Of a DNA stretch of 18,451 nt, positions 12,147 to 18,451 are shown piece by piece. Both the position numbers and the translations under genes were made by a program. The first letter of the stretch is position 1, and each line of letters begins with the position of its first letter. This DNA comes from DASRHY01 sp046765875 (GTDB lineage: Bacteria; Actinomycetota; Actinomycetes; Propionibacteriales; Kribbellaceae). Under the pieces are notes generated by a model. That model searched no databases. It was not told the DNA's origin and saw nothing but the letters and a program-made list of their open reading frames with translations. The stretch lies in NCBI GenBank assembly GCA_046765875.1, contig JBKPSJ010000364.1, positions 1 to 18,451 on the forward strand, given 5' to 3'.

Positions 12147-13061
12147 GTGGCCATCGGTCTGCCTTCCCGGCGCAACAGGAGCGCTCCAACGATCCGCGAG
12201 CTGATCTCGGGTGGTGAGCGGTCGTTCTCGTTCGAGTTCTCCCCGCCGAAGACGCCCGAGGCCGGAGAGGTGCTGTGGCAGTCGATCCGTGAGCTCGAGC
12301 AGTTGAGGCCCACGTTCGTGTCGGTCACGTACGGCGCCGGCGGCAGCACCCGTGACCGCACCGTCCGGGTGATGGAGAAGGTCGCGCAGGACACCTCACT
12401 CACCCCGCTCGGTCACCTCACCTGCGTGTCGCAGTCGAAGGCTGAGGTCCGCGCGGTGATCGGCGCGTACGCCGGTGCCGGCGTACGCAACGTGCTGGCG
12501 ATACGCGGAGATCCGCCCGGCGGCCCGCGGATGCCGTGGGCGGCCCACCCGGAGGGAATGAACCACGCGCTCGAACTGGTCGAGCTGGTCCGCTCGCTCG
12601 GCGACTTCTGCGTCGGCGTCGCGGCGTTCCCGGACAAGCACCCGGAGGCGGACGACCTGGACGCCGACGCCAAGGTGCTGGCGGCCAAGGCCAAAGCGGG
12701 CGCGGACTTCGCGATCACCCAGATGTTCTTCGGAGCCGACGACTACTTCCGGTTGGTCGACCGGGTCGCACAGTACGGCTCGGAGATCCCGATCCTGCCC
12801 GGCGTCATGCCGGTCACGAACGTGAAGCAGATCCAGCGGATCGCCGAGCTGACCGGTGTCGCGATGCCGGACCGGGTGACCGAGAGGCTGCTCGCCGTCG
12901 ACGGCGACCCGGACGCGGTCCGGCAGGTCGGCATAGAGATCGCCACCGAGCTGTCCGACGAATTGCTGGCCGGTGGCGCGCCGGGGATCCACTTCATCAC
13001 CTTCAATCGTGCGACGTCGGTGCGGCGGGTGTTCTCGAACCTGTCGTCGTACGTGGGCTGA
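12147..13061 (+). CDS. metF: 5,10-methylenetetrahydrofolate reductase MetF
   Basis: This 304-residue flavoenzyme reduces methylene-THF to methyl-THF for methionine synthesis. FSFEFSPPKTPE includes Glu30, the counterpart of the E. coli proton donor Glu28. VTYGAGGSTRDRT, GHLTCV, VLAIRGDPPGG (with the flavin-tuning Asp), GADFAITQMFF, LPGVMPVTN and GIHFITFN (family form HFYTLN) follow in the proper order. It is cytoplasmic and FAD-dependent. The first 15 residues are basic and precede the usual N terminus, but the leaderless promoter favours GTG 12147. The histidine phosphatase follows after 17 bp and is probably in the same transcript. Confidence 0.95.
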   Translation: MAIGLPSRRNRSAPTIRELISGGERSFSFEFSPPKTPEAGEVLWQSIRELEQLRPTFVSVTYGAGGSTRDRTVRVMEKVAQDTSLTPLGHLTCVSQSKAEVRAVIGAYAGAGVRNVLAIRGDPPGGPRMPWAAHPEGMNHALELVELVRSLGDFCVGVAAFPDKHPEADDLDADAKVLAAKAKAGADFAITQMFFGADDYFRLVDRVAQYGSEIPILPGVMPVTNVKQIQRIAELTGVAMPDRVTERLLAVDGDPDAVRQVGIEIATELSDELLAGGAPGIHFITFNRATSVRRVFSNLSSYVG

Positions 13062-13078
13062 CGGCCGGGAGCACTGCG

Positions 13079-13585
13079 ATGGCGGACCCCTCGGACCTGC
13101 TGGTCGACCGGACGCTGCTCCTGCTGCGGCACGCCAAGTCGGTCCAGCACGAGAGCCCGGACCACGAGCGGCCGCTGGCCGACCGCGGCCGGCGCGACGC
13201 CGCGGCGGCCGGGAAGTGGATCGCCGCGCACGGCATCACCATCGACCTGGTGCTCTGCTCGTCGTCGGTACGCACCCGCCAGACCTGGAAGTACACCGGT
13301 CTCAAGGCAGGCGACGTCTGGTACGACCGGCGGATCTACGACGCCGACCCGGAGACCCTGCTCGAGGTGATCCACGAGGTACCCGAGCAGCTCAGTACGG
13401 TCATGCTGATCGGGCACGCGCCGGGCATACCCTGGCTGGCCAGCGAACTGGTCGCCTCCGGCGGAGAGGACCTGCCGGACAAGTACGCGACGAGCGGGCT
13501 CGCCGTCCTCACCCACACGCGGCACTGGTCCGCCCTCGGCGCGAACGACGCCACCCTCGCGGATTTCGTCACTCCCCGCGGCTGA
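13079..13585 (+). CDS. SixA-type histidine phosphatase
   Basis: This 168-residue single-domain member of the histidine phosphatase superfamily has LLLLRHAKS with R17 and the phospho-accepting H18. R65 follows in SSSVRT, and the second catalytic histidine H113 is in MLIGHAPGI. The HERPLADRGRRDA segment after the first motif is typical of SixA-like proteins. SixA removes phosphate from phosphohistidine in E. coli, but small actinobacterial homologues have mostly unknown substrates. ATG 13079 is chosen because GGGAG lies 8 nt before it; the longer open frame upstream is the metF shadow. It lies 17 bp after metF. Confidence 0.9.
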   Translation: MADPSDLLVDRTLLLLRHAKSVQHESPDHERPLADRGRRDAAAAGKWIAAHGITIDLVLCSSSVRTRQTWKYTGLKAGDVWYDRRIYDADPETLLEVIHEVPEQLSTVMLIGHAPGIPWLASELVASGGEDLPDKYATSGLAVLTHTRHWSALGANDATLADFVTPRG

Positions 13586-13598
13586 CTTCGTACCCAAC

Positions 13599-13616
13599 GA
13601 CGCGATGTATCACGTC
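13599..13616. promoter_or_regulatory. Operator-like palindrome before the M64 gene
   Basis: GACGCGATGTATCACGTC matches its own reverse complement at 14 of 18 positions, with arms GACG-GAT and ATC-CGTC. It lies in the 87-bp gap between the histidine phosphatase and the M64 gene, where a promoter is expected. A second element, GACCTTCC (13618-13625), could pair with GGAGGTC (13644-13650), a decoy Shine-Dalgarno upstream of the real GGAGGGG (13661-13667). Confidence 0.45.
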
Positions 13617-13672
13617 AGACCTTCCCTCGGTCCGACCAAGTAAGGAGGTCATCAGCGACAGGAGGGGAAGCG

Positions 13673-15745
13673 ATGGCTGACAGCATGACCGTTCTGCGGA
13701 ACGCGGGTCCGCCGGGGCTCAAGCGGAACATCGCCGTCATCGGCGACGGGTTCACCGCGGCCGACCAGGCGGCGTACAACCAGTGGGTCCAGACCACGCT
13801 GATCGAAGGCGTCTTCGGACACGACTACTTCAGCGAGGACGCGTCGGCGTACAACATCTACCGGGTCAACCTGGAGTCGGTCGACTCCGGTGTGAGCACC
13901 CGGACGTACGACGAGCACGGCACGCCCACCGACGCGTCGGACGACACCATCTCGTCCGAGACGATCCGCAACACCGCACTCGGCATGATCTTCAGCGGGT
14001 CATGGGCGCACTGCTGGCTCGAGTACGGAACGCAGACCGAGCAACGACTCCAGGCCGCGCTGAACAAGTGGGTGCCGGACTGGAACGAGTTGCTCGTAGT
14101 ACTCAACAACCCCAACTACGGCGGCTGCGGTGGCGGCGGGCGAGCCCACGTCCCGATGGGCGTGAACTGGACCGTCATCGCGCATGAGTTCGGCCACGGC
14201 ATCGGCGGATTCGCCGACGAGTACTCCGCCGGCGGCGCCTACGCCGGCGGTGAGCAGGGCTGGATCAACCTCACCACCATCACGGACCGCGCGACGACGA
14301 AGTGGGCCCACTTCATCGCGCCGACCACTCCGTTGCCGACCGGCATCGGTGCCGCCGCGAACTACAACAACGGCCCGCGGCCGGCGGACTGGGACAGCGA
14401 CACCGACGCCGGATTGTTCGAGGGCGGCGGCACGATGCTCACCGGGATCTACCGGCCGGTGGAGAACTGCCGGATGAACGGCAACACGCCGCCCTACTGC
14501 CCGGTTTGCTACACCTCGATCAAGACCGCGCGCGATCACGAGACCGGGCACCACTTCCGCAACGCGTACGCCGGGCGCTTCTACGGCACCGACCGCAGCG
14601 ATCTGCTTCTGCACCACGGCACGTCGATCCAGCTGTTCCGCGCCGACGGCACATCGCTCAGCCACTCCTACAGCGCGGTCGAGCGGGTGCCCGGCTCGTG
14701 GCAGTTCAGGCCGAACGACCAGGTCTACGTCGGCGACTTCGACGGCGACGGCACCGACGAGGTGGCCATCTTCAACGGCGTCGACTGGGCCATCCCGTAC
14801 CTCGGCCTGCTCAAGTCCGACGGCGCGGGCGGACTGCGTCTTGTCGCGCGCTACGACGGCGACATCCCCGGTTGGGGAGGCTTCGCGTCGCACGACCGGT
14901 TCCTGGTCGCCGATCTGAACGGCGACGGCCGCGACGACCTCGTCGTGGTCAACACCGATGACTGGTCGATGGTCTACGTCGGCCTGCTGCGCTCCACCGG
15001 CAACGGGTTCTGGGTCAGCCAGCGCTACGACGGCGACATCCCGGGCTGGGGTGGTCTGGCCCGGCACGACGAGTTCTTCCCCTGCGACCTGACCGGCAAC
15101 GGCACCGACGACCTGGTGATCTTCAACGGCGACGACTGGTCGATGGCCTACGTCGGGTTGTTCCGGGCCAACAGCAACGGCTACTCGCTGATCCACCGCT
15201 ACGACGGCGATATCCCAGGGTGGGGCGGACTGGCTCAGCACGACCGCATCATCGCCGGCGACTTCGACGGTGACGGCAAGTGCGACCTGTTCGTGTTCAA
15301 CGGCGACGACTGGGCGATGCCGTACCTGGGCATGTTCCGGTCCACCGGATCCGGCCTGGCGTACGTGCACCGCTACGACGGCGACGTACCGGGATGGGAC
15401 GGCATGGCCCGCCACGACCGGTTCTTCGCCGCCGACATCGACGGCACCGGCCGGTGCGACCTGTGGGTCTGGAACCACGACGACTGGTCGATGGAGTACC
15501 TCGGCCGGATGCTCAGCTCCGGCAGCGGGCTCAAGGCCGACTACGTCGGCGACTGGGTGGGAGAGTGGAACCTGGGTGGTGTCGACCGGTTCGAGGTCGC
15601 CCGGATGACGGGCGGCAGCGGGCAACCGCAGCTGTACGTCCACAACACCGACTGGTTCGGCGTCATCAACGGCCGCAAGGGCATCACCCTCGACCGCATC
15701 TACTACCGCTGGATCCACGACTACCGCCACGGCCGGAACTGGTGA
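13673..15745 (+). CDS. M64-type metallopeptidase with C-terminal FG-GAP/VCBS beta-propeller
   Basis: The 690-residue protein opens with NIAVIGDGFTAADQ, the M64 (IgA-peptidase-like) start. Its zinc motif is HEFGHGIGGFADEY at 171-184, in which H171 and H175 bind zinc, E172 is catalytic and the following Asp-Glu completes the family pattern. CRMNGNTPPYCPVC closes the peptidase part near residue 285. From about 300 to 680 there are seven related units, five with DxDGDG-like calcium loops, predicted to form a seven-bladed propeller like integrin alpha. There is no signal peptide or membrane helix at the N terminus (MADSMTVLRNAGPPGLKRN), although related enzymes are normally secreted. ATG 13673 follows GGAGGGG at good spacing. 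The gene is 13 bp from its unknown partner. The substrate is unknown. Confidence 0.9.
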   Translation: MADSMTVLRNAGPPGLKRNIAVIGDGFTAADQAAYNQWVQTTLIEGVFGHDYFSEDASAYNIYRVNLESVDSGVSTRTYDEHGTPTDASDDTISSETIRNTALGMIFSGSWAHCWLEYGTQTEQRLQAALNKWVPDWNELLVVLNNPNYGGCGGGGRAHVPMGVNWTVIAHEFGHGIGGFADEYSAGGAYAGGEQGWINLTTITDRATTKWAHFIAPTTPLPTGIGAAANYNNGPRPADWDSDTDAGLFEGGGTMLTGIYRPVENCRMNGNTPPYCPVCYTSIKTARDHETGHHFRNAYAGRFYGTDRSDLLLHHGTSIQLFRADGTSLSHSYSAVERVPGSWQFRPNDQVYVGDFDGDGTDEVAIFNGVDWAIPYLGLLKSDGAGGLRLVARYDGDIPGWGGFASHDRFLVADLNGDGRDDLVVVNTDDWSMVYVGLLRSTGNGFWVSQRYDGDIPGWGGLARHDEFFPCDLTGNGTDDLVIFNGDDWSMAYVGLFRANSNGYSLIHRYDGDIPGWGGLAQHDRIIAGDFDGDGKCDLFVFNGDDWAMPYLGMFRSTGSGLAYVHRYDGDVPGWDGMARHDRFFAADIDGTGRCDLWVWNHDDWSMEYLGRMLSSGSGLKADYVGDWVGEWNLGGVDRFEVARMTGGSGQPQLYVHNTDWFGVINGRKGITLDRIYYRWIHDYRHGRNW
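14849..15544 (+). repeat. 174-bp tandem repeats encoding 58-residue propeller blades
   Basis: CGCTACGACGGCGA recurs at 14849, 15023, 15197 and 15371, exactly 174 bp apart (one base differs in one copy further on). It encodes the invariant RYDGD(I/V)PGW at residues 393, 451, 509 and 567. Each unit carries a DxxGxGxxDL loop and an (N)xDDWSMxY motif. Codon-level similarity shows recent internal duplication or homogenisation. Confidence 0.9.
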
Positions 15746-15758
15746 GGAGGGTACGACG

Positions 15759-16517
15759 ATGAAGCACCCCAAAGAGGCGCAGGCGGATCGATCCGCTAAG
15801 CCGGGCCGCCGCCCGGTCAAGCCCGAGGCGGGCGAGAGCCTGCAGTACCAACCTGCCGTACCGCCGTACGCCGGTCCGGCCAAGGACGACCCGCAGCGGT
15901 CCGCCGCCTCCGGCGCGGAACAGGGTGGGCGCGCCAAGCCCGCGTTCCACCGGGCGCCGCGGCCACGTCGTTCGACCGCCGACGCGCACCGCCCGGACCA
16001 GCTGGCTGCTGGCGTACGGCGAGCCGGAGACCCGGCCGAACAGTACGTGCGACTGCGGGTCCGGGTACGCGGGGACCGGCTGCAGGTCGTCGACAGCCAT
16101 CTGGTCGACGGGCCGCTCGGCCAGTCGACGACGTTCCACGGCCAGAACGCGTACGACGTGACCTACCAGGACCGGCTGCTGCACGCCGGCATGGTCCGCG
16201 ACGTCGGCATGCAGCGCTCTTTCCCGAGCCAGGACGGACCCGAGGAGATGAGCGGGCATCACCTGGAACCGCGAGAGGTATACGAGTTCACGGCCCGGGT
16301 CCCCGCCGGCGAGGTCACGGCCGACACGATCGGCGGGATCCGGGTGCGGCTGCACCGGGTCGACGAGCCGGCCAGCACCGATCGGCTGAGGTCAGCTCCG
16401 CTCGAGGCTCAGTTCGAGGGCCGGATCACCCCGGTCGCCGAGCTGGTCGGCCTGCCGGAATCGGTCCTGCCGGAGGCGATCGCCGCCCGCGGCGGCCGGA
16501 CCGCGACCGGATCCTGA
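15759..16517 (+). CDS. Unrecognised 252-residue protein paired with the M64 peptidase
   Basis: The protein has a polar, proline- and arginine-rich, probably disordered N-terminal stretch (1-95) and a beta-rich core (about 96-200). The core contains VRGDRLQVVDSHLVDGPLG, YDVTYQDRLLHAGMVRDVGM, QRSFPSQDG and VYEFTARVPAGEV, and a tail follows. There is no signal peptide, membrane helix or known catalytic motif, and I do not recognise a named family. GAGGAGGG lies 8 nt before the ATG, and the gene starts 13 bp after the M64 stop, so the two are almost surely co-transcribed. That context suggests a partner, inhibitor, chaperone or substrate of the peptidase, but no function is assigned. Its stop is 3 bp from the stop of the convergent helD. 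Confidence 0.82.
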   Translation: MKHPKEAQADRSAKPGRRPVKPEAGESLQYQPAVPPYAGPAKDDPQRSAASGAEQGGRAKPAFHRAPRPRRSTADAHRPDQLAAGVRRAGDPAEQYVRLRVRVRGDRLQVVDSHLVDGPLGQSTTFHGQNAYDVTYQDRLLHAGMVRDVGMQRSFPSQDGPEEMSGHHLEPREVYEFTARVPAGEVTADTIGGIRVRLHRVDEPASTDRLRSAPLEAQFEGRITPVAELVGLPESVLPEAIAARGGRTATGS

Positions 16518-16520
16518 GCG

Positions 16521-18451
16521 CTAGTCGGCCTGGTTCCCGCCGTTATCGACGGGGGATGGCGGGAGCCAGGCCGCTGTGCTGCCCACGGTGATCAGGCGCT
16601 GGGTGGCGCGGGTCAGCACCACGTATAGCGCGCGCACCCCGCCCGGGGTCTCCGCGACGATCCGGTCCGGCTCGACGACCACCACGGCGTCGTACTCCAG
16701 GCCCTTGGACTCCAGCGGACTCAGCACGACGGTCCGTGCGTCGGCCAGCTCGGCGACCGCGGCCTCGACGGTCGCGCGCAGCGACGGCGTGACGATCACG
16801 CCGACTGTGCCCTCGACCAGACCGAGCAACTCGCCGGCCGCGTCGCGGGCCGCCTCGGCCAGCTTGCCGGCATCGGCGAACCGGTGCTCCGGCTCGATAC
16901 CGGTGGAGCGGACCGCGTTGGGCAGGTCCGCGTCCGGTACGTGGCGGCGGATCACCTGGCCGGCGAACCGGTAGATCTCCGCGGAGTTGCGGTAGTTCGT
17001 CGACAGCCGGAAGGTGTGCCGCGGCAGATTGCCGAGCATCGTGTCCATCGCGGCGCGTGCCTCGGCCGGGTTGGACCACGAGCTTTGCGCCGGGTCGCCG
17101 ACGATCGTCCAGCTCGCCTGCGGGCCGCGCCGGGTCACCATCCGCCACTGCATCGGGGACAGGTCCTGCGCCTCGTCGACCAGCACGTGCGCGTACTCGG
17201 CGGGTTCGTCGGCCCGCGCCGCCGCGATGGCCGCCGCCCGCCGCTCCGAGGACGTCATCACCTCGCCGACGCCACCGGTCAGCCCCTCGAGCCAGTCGAA
17301 CTCCTCCTCGTCGTCCGGCGCCGTCTGGGCCGGCGTGCCGAGGACTGCGTTCAGCTCGTCGAGCAGCGCCACGTCCGCCAGGGTGAACGCCGTGCTGCGC
17401 CGGATCGTCCGGCTGAGCAGCTCCTGCTCCGCCTCGCTGAAGTCGTTGCGCGCCCAGCGGCGTACGCGGCCGACGTCGCCCAGCCAGCCGAGCACCTCGG
17501 TCGCGGTGAGCGTCGGCCACCAAGCGGCCAGGAACGACGTGAACGCCGGCAGGTCGGTGACGACGTCGCCGAACACCGCGCGGTCGGCGAGCCGGCCGAT
17601 CCGCAACTCCTCGGGGAACCGGTCCCACAGCGCGCTCACCAGCGCCTTGCGTGCCTCGGGCAACGACCGGTTGCGCTTGCTTCGTCGCAGCACGGTCCGC
17701 CGCACCGTGTCGAGCGCGGACGGGTCGAGTTCGAGCGGGTTGCCGCCGACGAACACCCGCAGCGTGGTCGGCGCGCCGGGCACTCGGTCCCGGGCGGCCC
17801 GGCCGAGCAGCCCGCGCATCCGCAGCGAGCCCTTGATCGCGGCCACGTCCACCGGGTCGGCGTCGGTCGCCGCGACACCGTCCACGAGTTCGCCGACCGC
17901 CCGCAGCGTCACCGTGTTCTCGCCGAGGCTCGGCAGCACCCGCTCGATGTAGGCCATGAACGCCGCGGACGGCCCGACCACCATGACTCCGCCGCGCTCG
18001 AACCGGCGCCGGTCGGAGTAGAGCAGATACGCCGCCCGGTGCAGCGCGACCACCGTCTTGCCGGTGCCCGGCCCGCCGCCGATGGTCGTCACACCACGTG
18101 CGGGGGCCCGGATCGCGGTGTCCTGTTCGGCCTGGATCGTCGCCACGATGTCACGCATCGTGTGCCCGCGGGCCCGTGACAGCGCCGCCATCAGCGCTCC
18201 GTCGCCGATCACCGGCAGGTCGTCAGGCGCCAGTTCGGGCGCCAGCAGATCATCCTCCAGTCCGACAACCTTCGGCCCGAGGCAGCGCAGCACCCGGCGC
18301 CTGACCACGTCACGCCGGTCGGTCGGGGTGGCGCGGTAGAACGGCTCGGCCGCCGGTGCCCGCCAGTCGATCACCAGCGGCTCGTACTCGGCGTCCCGCA
18401 CGCCAAGGCGGCCGACGTACAGGGTCTCCAACGGGCCGGGCCGCTTGGCTC
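16521..18451 (-). CDS. helD: HelD-like RNA polymerase-recycling translocase (5' part cut by right edge)
   Basis: The visible 643 residues are an SF1 (UvrD/Rep-like) ATPase. YVGRLGVRDAEYEPLVIDWR with APAAEPFYRAT is the HelD-type N-terminal segment. Next come the Walker A GGGPGTGKT with VALHRAAYLLY, a long middle insertion, the Walker B VLVDEAQDLSPMQWR, VGDPAQSSWSNP, LSTNYRNSAEI and the C-terminal LSPLESKGLEYDAVVVVEP and ALYVVLTRATQRL. HelD clears stalled RNA polymerase from DNA using ATP and in mycobacteria and Streptomyces is linked to rifampicin resistance. The reading frame is open at the right edge, so the coiled-coil N terminus (roughly 100 residues) is missing. The TTG at 18431 is not taken as a start. 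It is convergent with the 252-residue gene. Confidence 0.9.
   Translation of the reverse strand, partial: AKRPGPLETLYVGRLGVRDAEYEPLVIDWRAPAAEPFYRATPTDRRDVVRRRVLRCLGPKVVGLEDDLLAPELAPDDLPVIGDGALMAALSRARGHTMRDIVATIQAEQDTAIRAPARGVTTIGGGPGTGKTVVALHRAAYLLYSDRRRFERGGVMVVGPSAAFMAYIERVLPSLGENTVTLRAVGELVDGVAATDADPVDVAAIKGSLRMRGLLGRAARDRVPGAPTTLRVFVGGNPLELDPSALDTVRRTVLRRSKRNRSLPEARKALVSALWDRFPEELRIGRLADRAVFGDVVTDLPAFTSFLAAWWPTLTATEVLGWLGDVGRVRRWARNDFSEAEQELLSRTIRRSTAFTLADVALLDELNAVLGTPAQTAPDDEEEFDWLEGLTGGVGEVMTSSERRAAAIAAARADEPAEYAHVLVDEAQDLSPMQWRMVTRRGPQASWTIVGDPAQSSWSNPAEARAAMDTMLGNLPRHTFRLSTNYRNSAEIYRFAGQVIRRHVPDADLPNAVRSTGIEPEHRFADAGKLAEAARDAAGELLGLVEGTVGVIVTPSLRATVEAAVAELADARTVVLSPLESKGLEYDAVVVVEPDRIVAETPGGVRALYVVLTRATQRLITVGSTAAWLPPSPVDNGGNQAD
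16526..16573. terminator. Terminator hairpin inside the helD 3' end
   Basis: CGGCCTGGTTCCCGCC (16526-16541) and GGCGGGAGCCAGGCCG (16558-16573) form a 16-bp stem with one mismatch and a 16-nt loop. It lies within the last 18 codons of helD, just past the stop of the convergent 252-residue gene, and is the only plausible terminator for that operon. There is no T-tract. Confidence 0.7.

Noticed and set aside
14000..15937. A 645-residue minus-strand frame opposite the M64 gene
   Set aside because: It is antisense to the propeller repeats, and its repetitive Val/Ala/Asp-rich text mirrors them.
16884..18179. A 431-residue plus-strand frame opposite helD
   Set aside because: It is an Arg- and His-rich antisense shadow with no domain.
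1..18451. CRISPR array, tRNA, rRNA, insertion sequence, prophage attachment site
   Set aside because: No regularly spaced short repeats, no transposase or integrase text, no cloverleaf sequence and no rRNA stretches were seen when reading both strands.

Overview
The window is a chromosomal segment from a high-GC actinobacterium. Codon third positions are almost all G or C, many starts are GTG, several genes fit a TANNNT -10 box followed by 6-7 nt and the start codon (leaderless expression), and the gene set includes HelD-type helicase, DUF1918, a PASTA kinase and IdsA-type prenyl synthase. The content would suit the Propionibacteriales (for example Kribbella or relatives), but the genus cannot be proved from this sequence alone.

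Layout. 1-2469: an AraC-type regulator cut by the left edge, a divergent NmrA-like NAD(P)-binding protein and an aldo/keto reductase. 2561-3547: a divergent PRPP-synthetase paralogue, ending at a 12-bp perfect terminator stem shared with a convergent, membrane-anchored GH15-like glycosidase (3609-4790). 4791-5171: about 380 bp without an intact gene, holding the wreck of an EamA/DMT transporter and an 11-bp tandem repeat. 5172-7420: a DUF1918 protein and a Ser/Thr kinase with four PASTA domains. 7643-9773: thiG, thiS and thiO, joined by GTGA overlaps or immediate adjacency, on the minus strand. 9860-11063: divergent thiE, a 39-residue membrane peptide and an orphan barstar, all coupled by 4-nt overlaps. 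11060-13585: an IdsA-like prenyl synthase on the minus strand, divergent from metF and a SixA-type histidine phosphatase. 13673-16517: a two-gene unit of an M64 metallopeptidase carrying a predicted seven-bladed propeller with no visible signal peptide, and an unrecognised 252-residue partner. 16521-18451: the C-terminal part of a HelD-like RNA polymerase-recycling translocase, cut by the right edge.

How the genes work together. ThiO, ThiS and ThiG make the thiazole half of thiamine, and ThiE joins it to the pyrimidine half. The 86-bp divergent spacer has no TPP riboswitch but has a 12-bp palindrome. The grouping of kinase, thiamine genes, prenyl synthase and metF resembles an arrangement I recall around pknL/idsA2/metF in other actinobacteria. 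The parts least explained by known biology are the M64-propeller plus partner operon, the orphan barstar with its coupled peptide, and the PRPP-synthetase paralogue with several substituted active-site residues.
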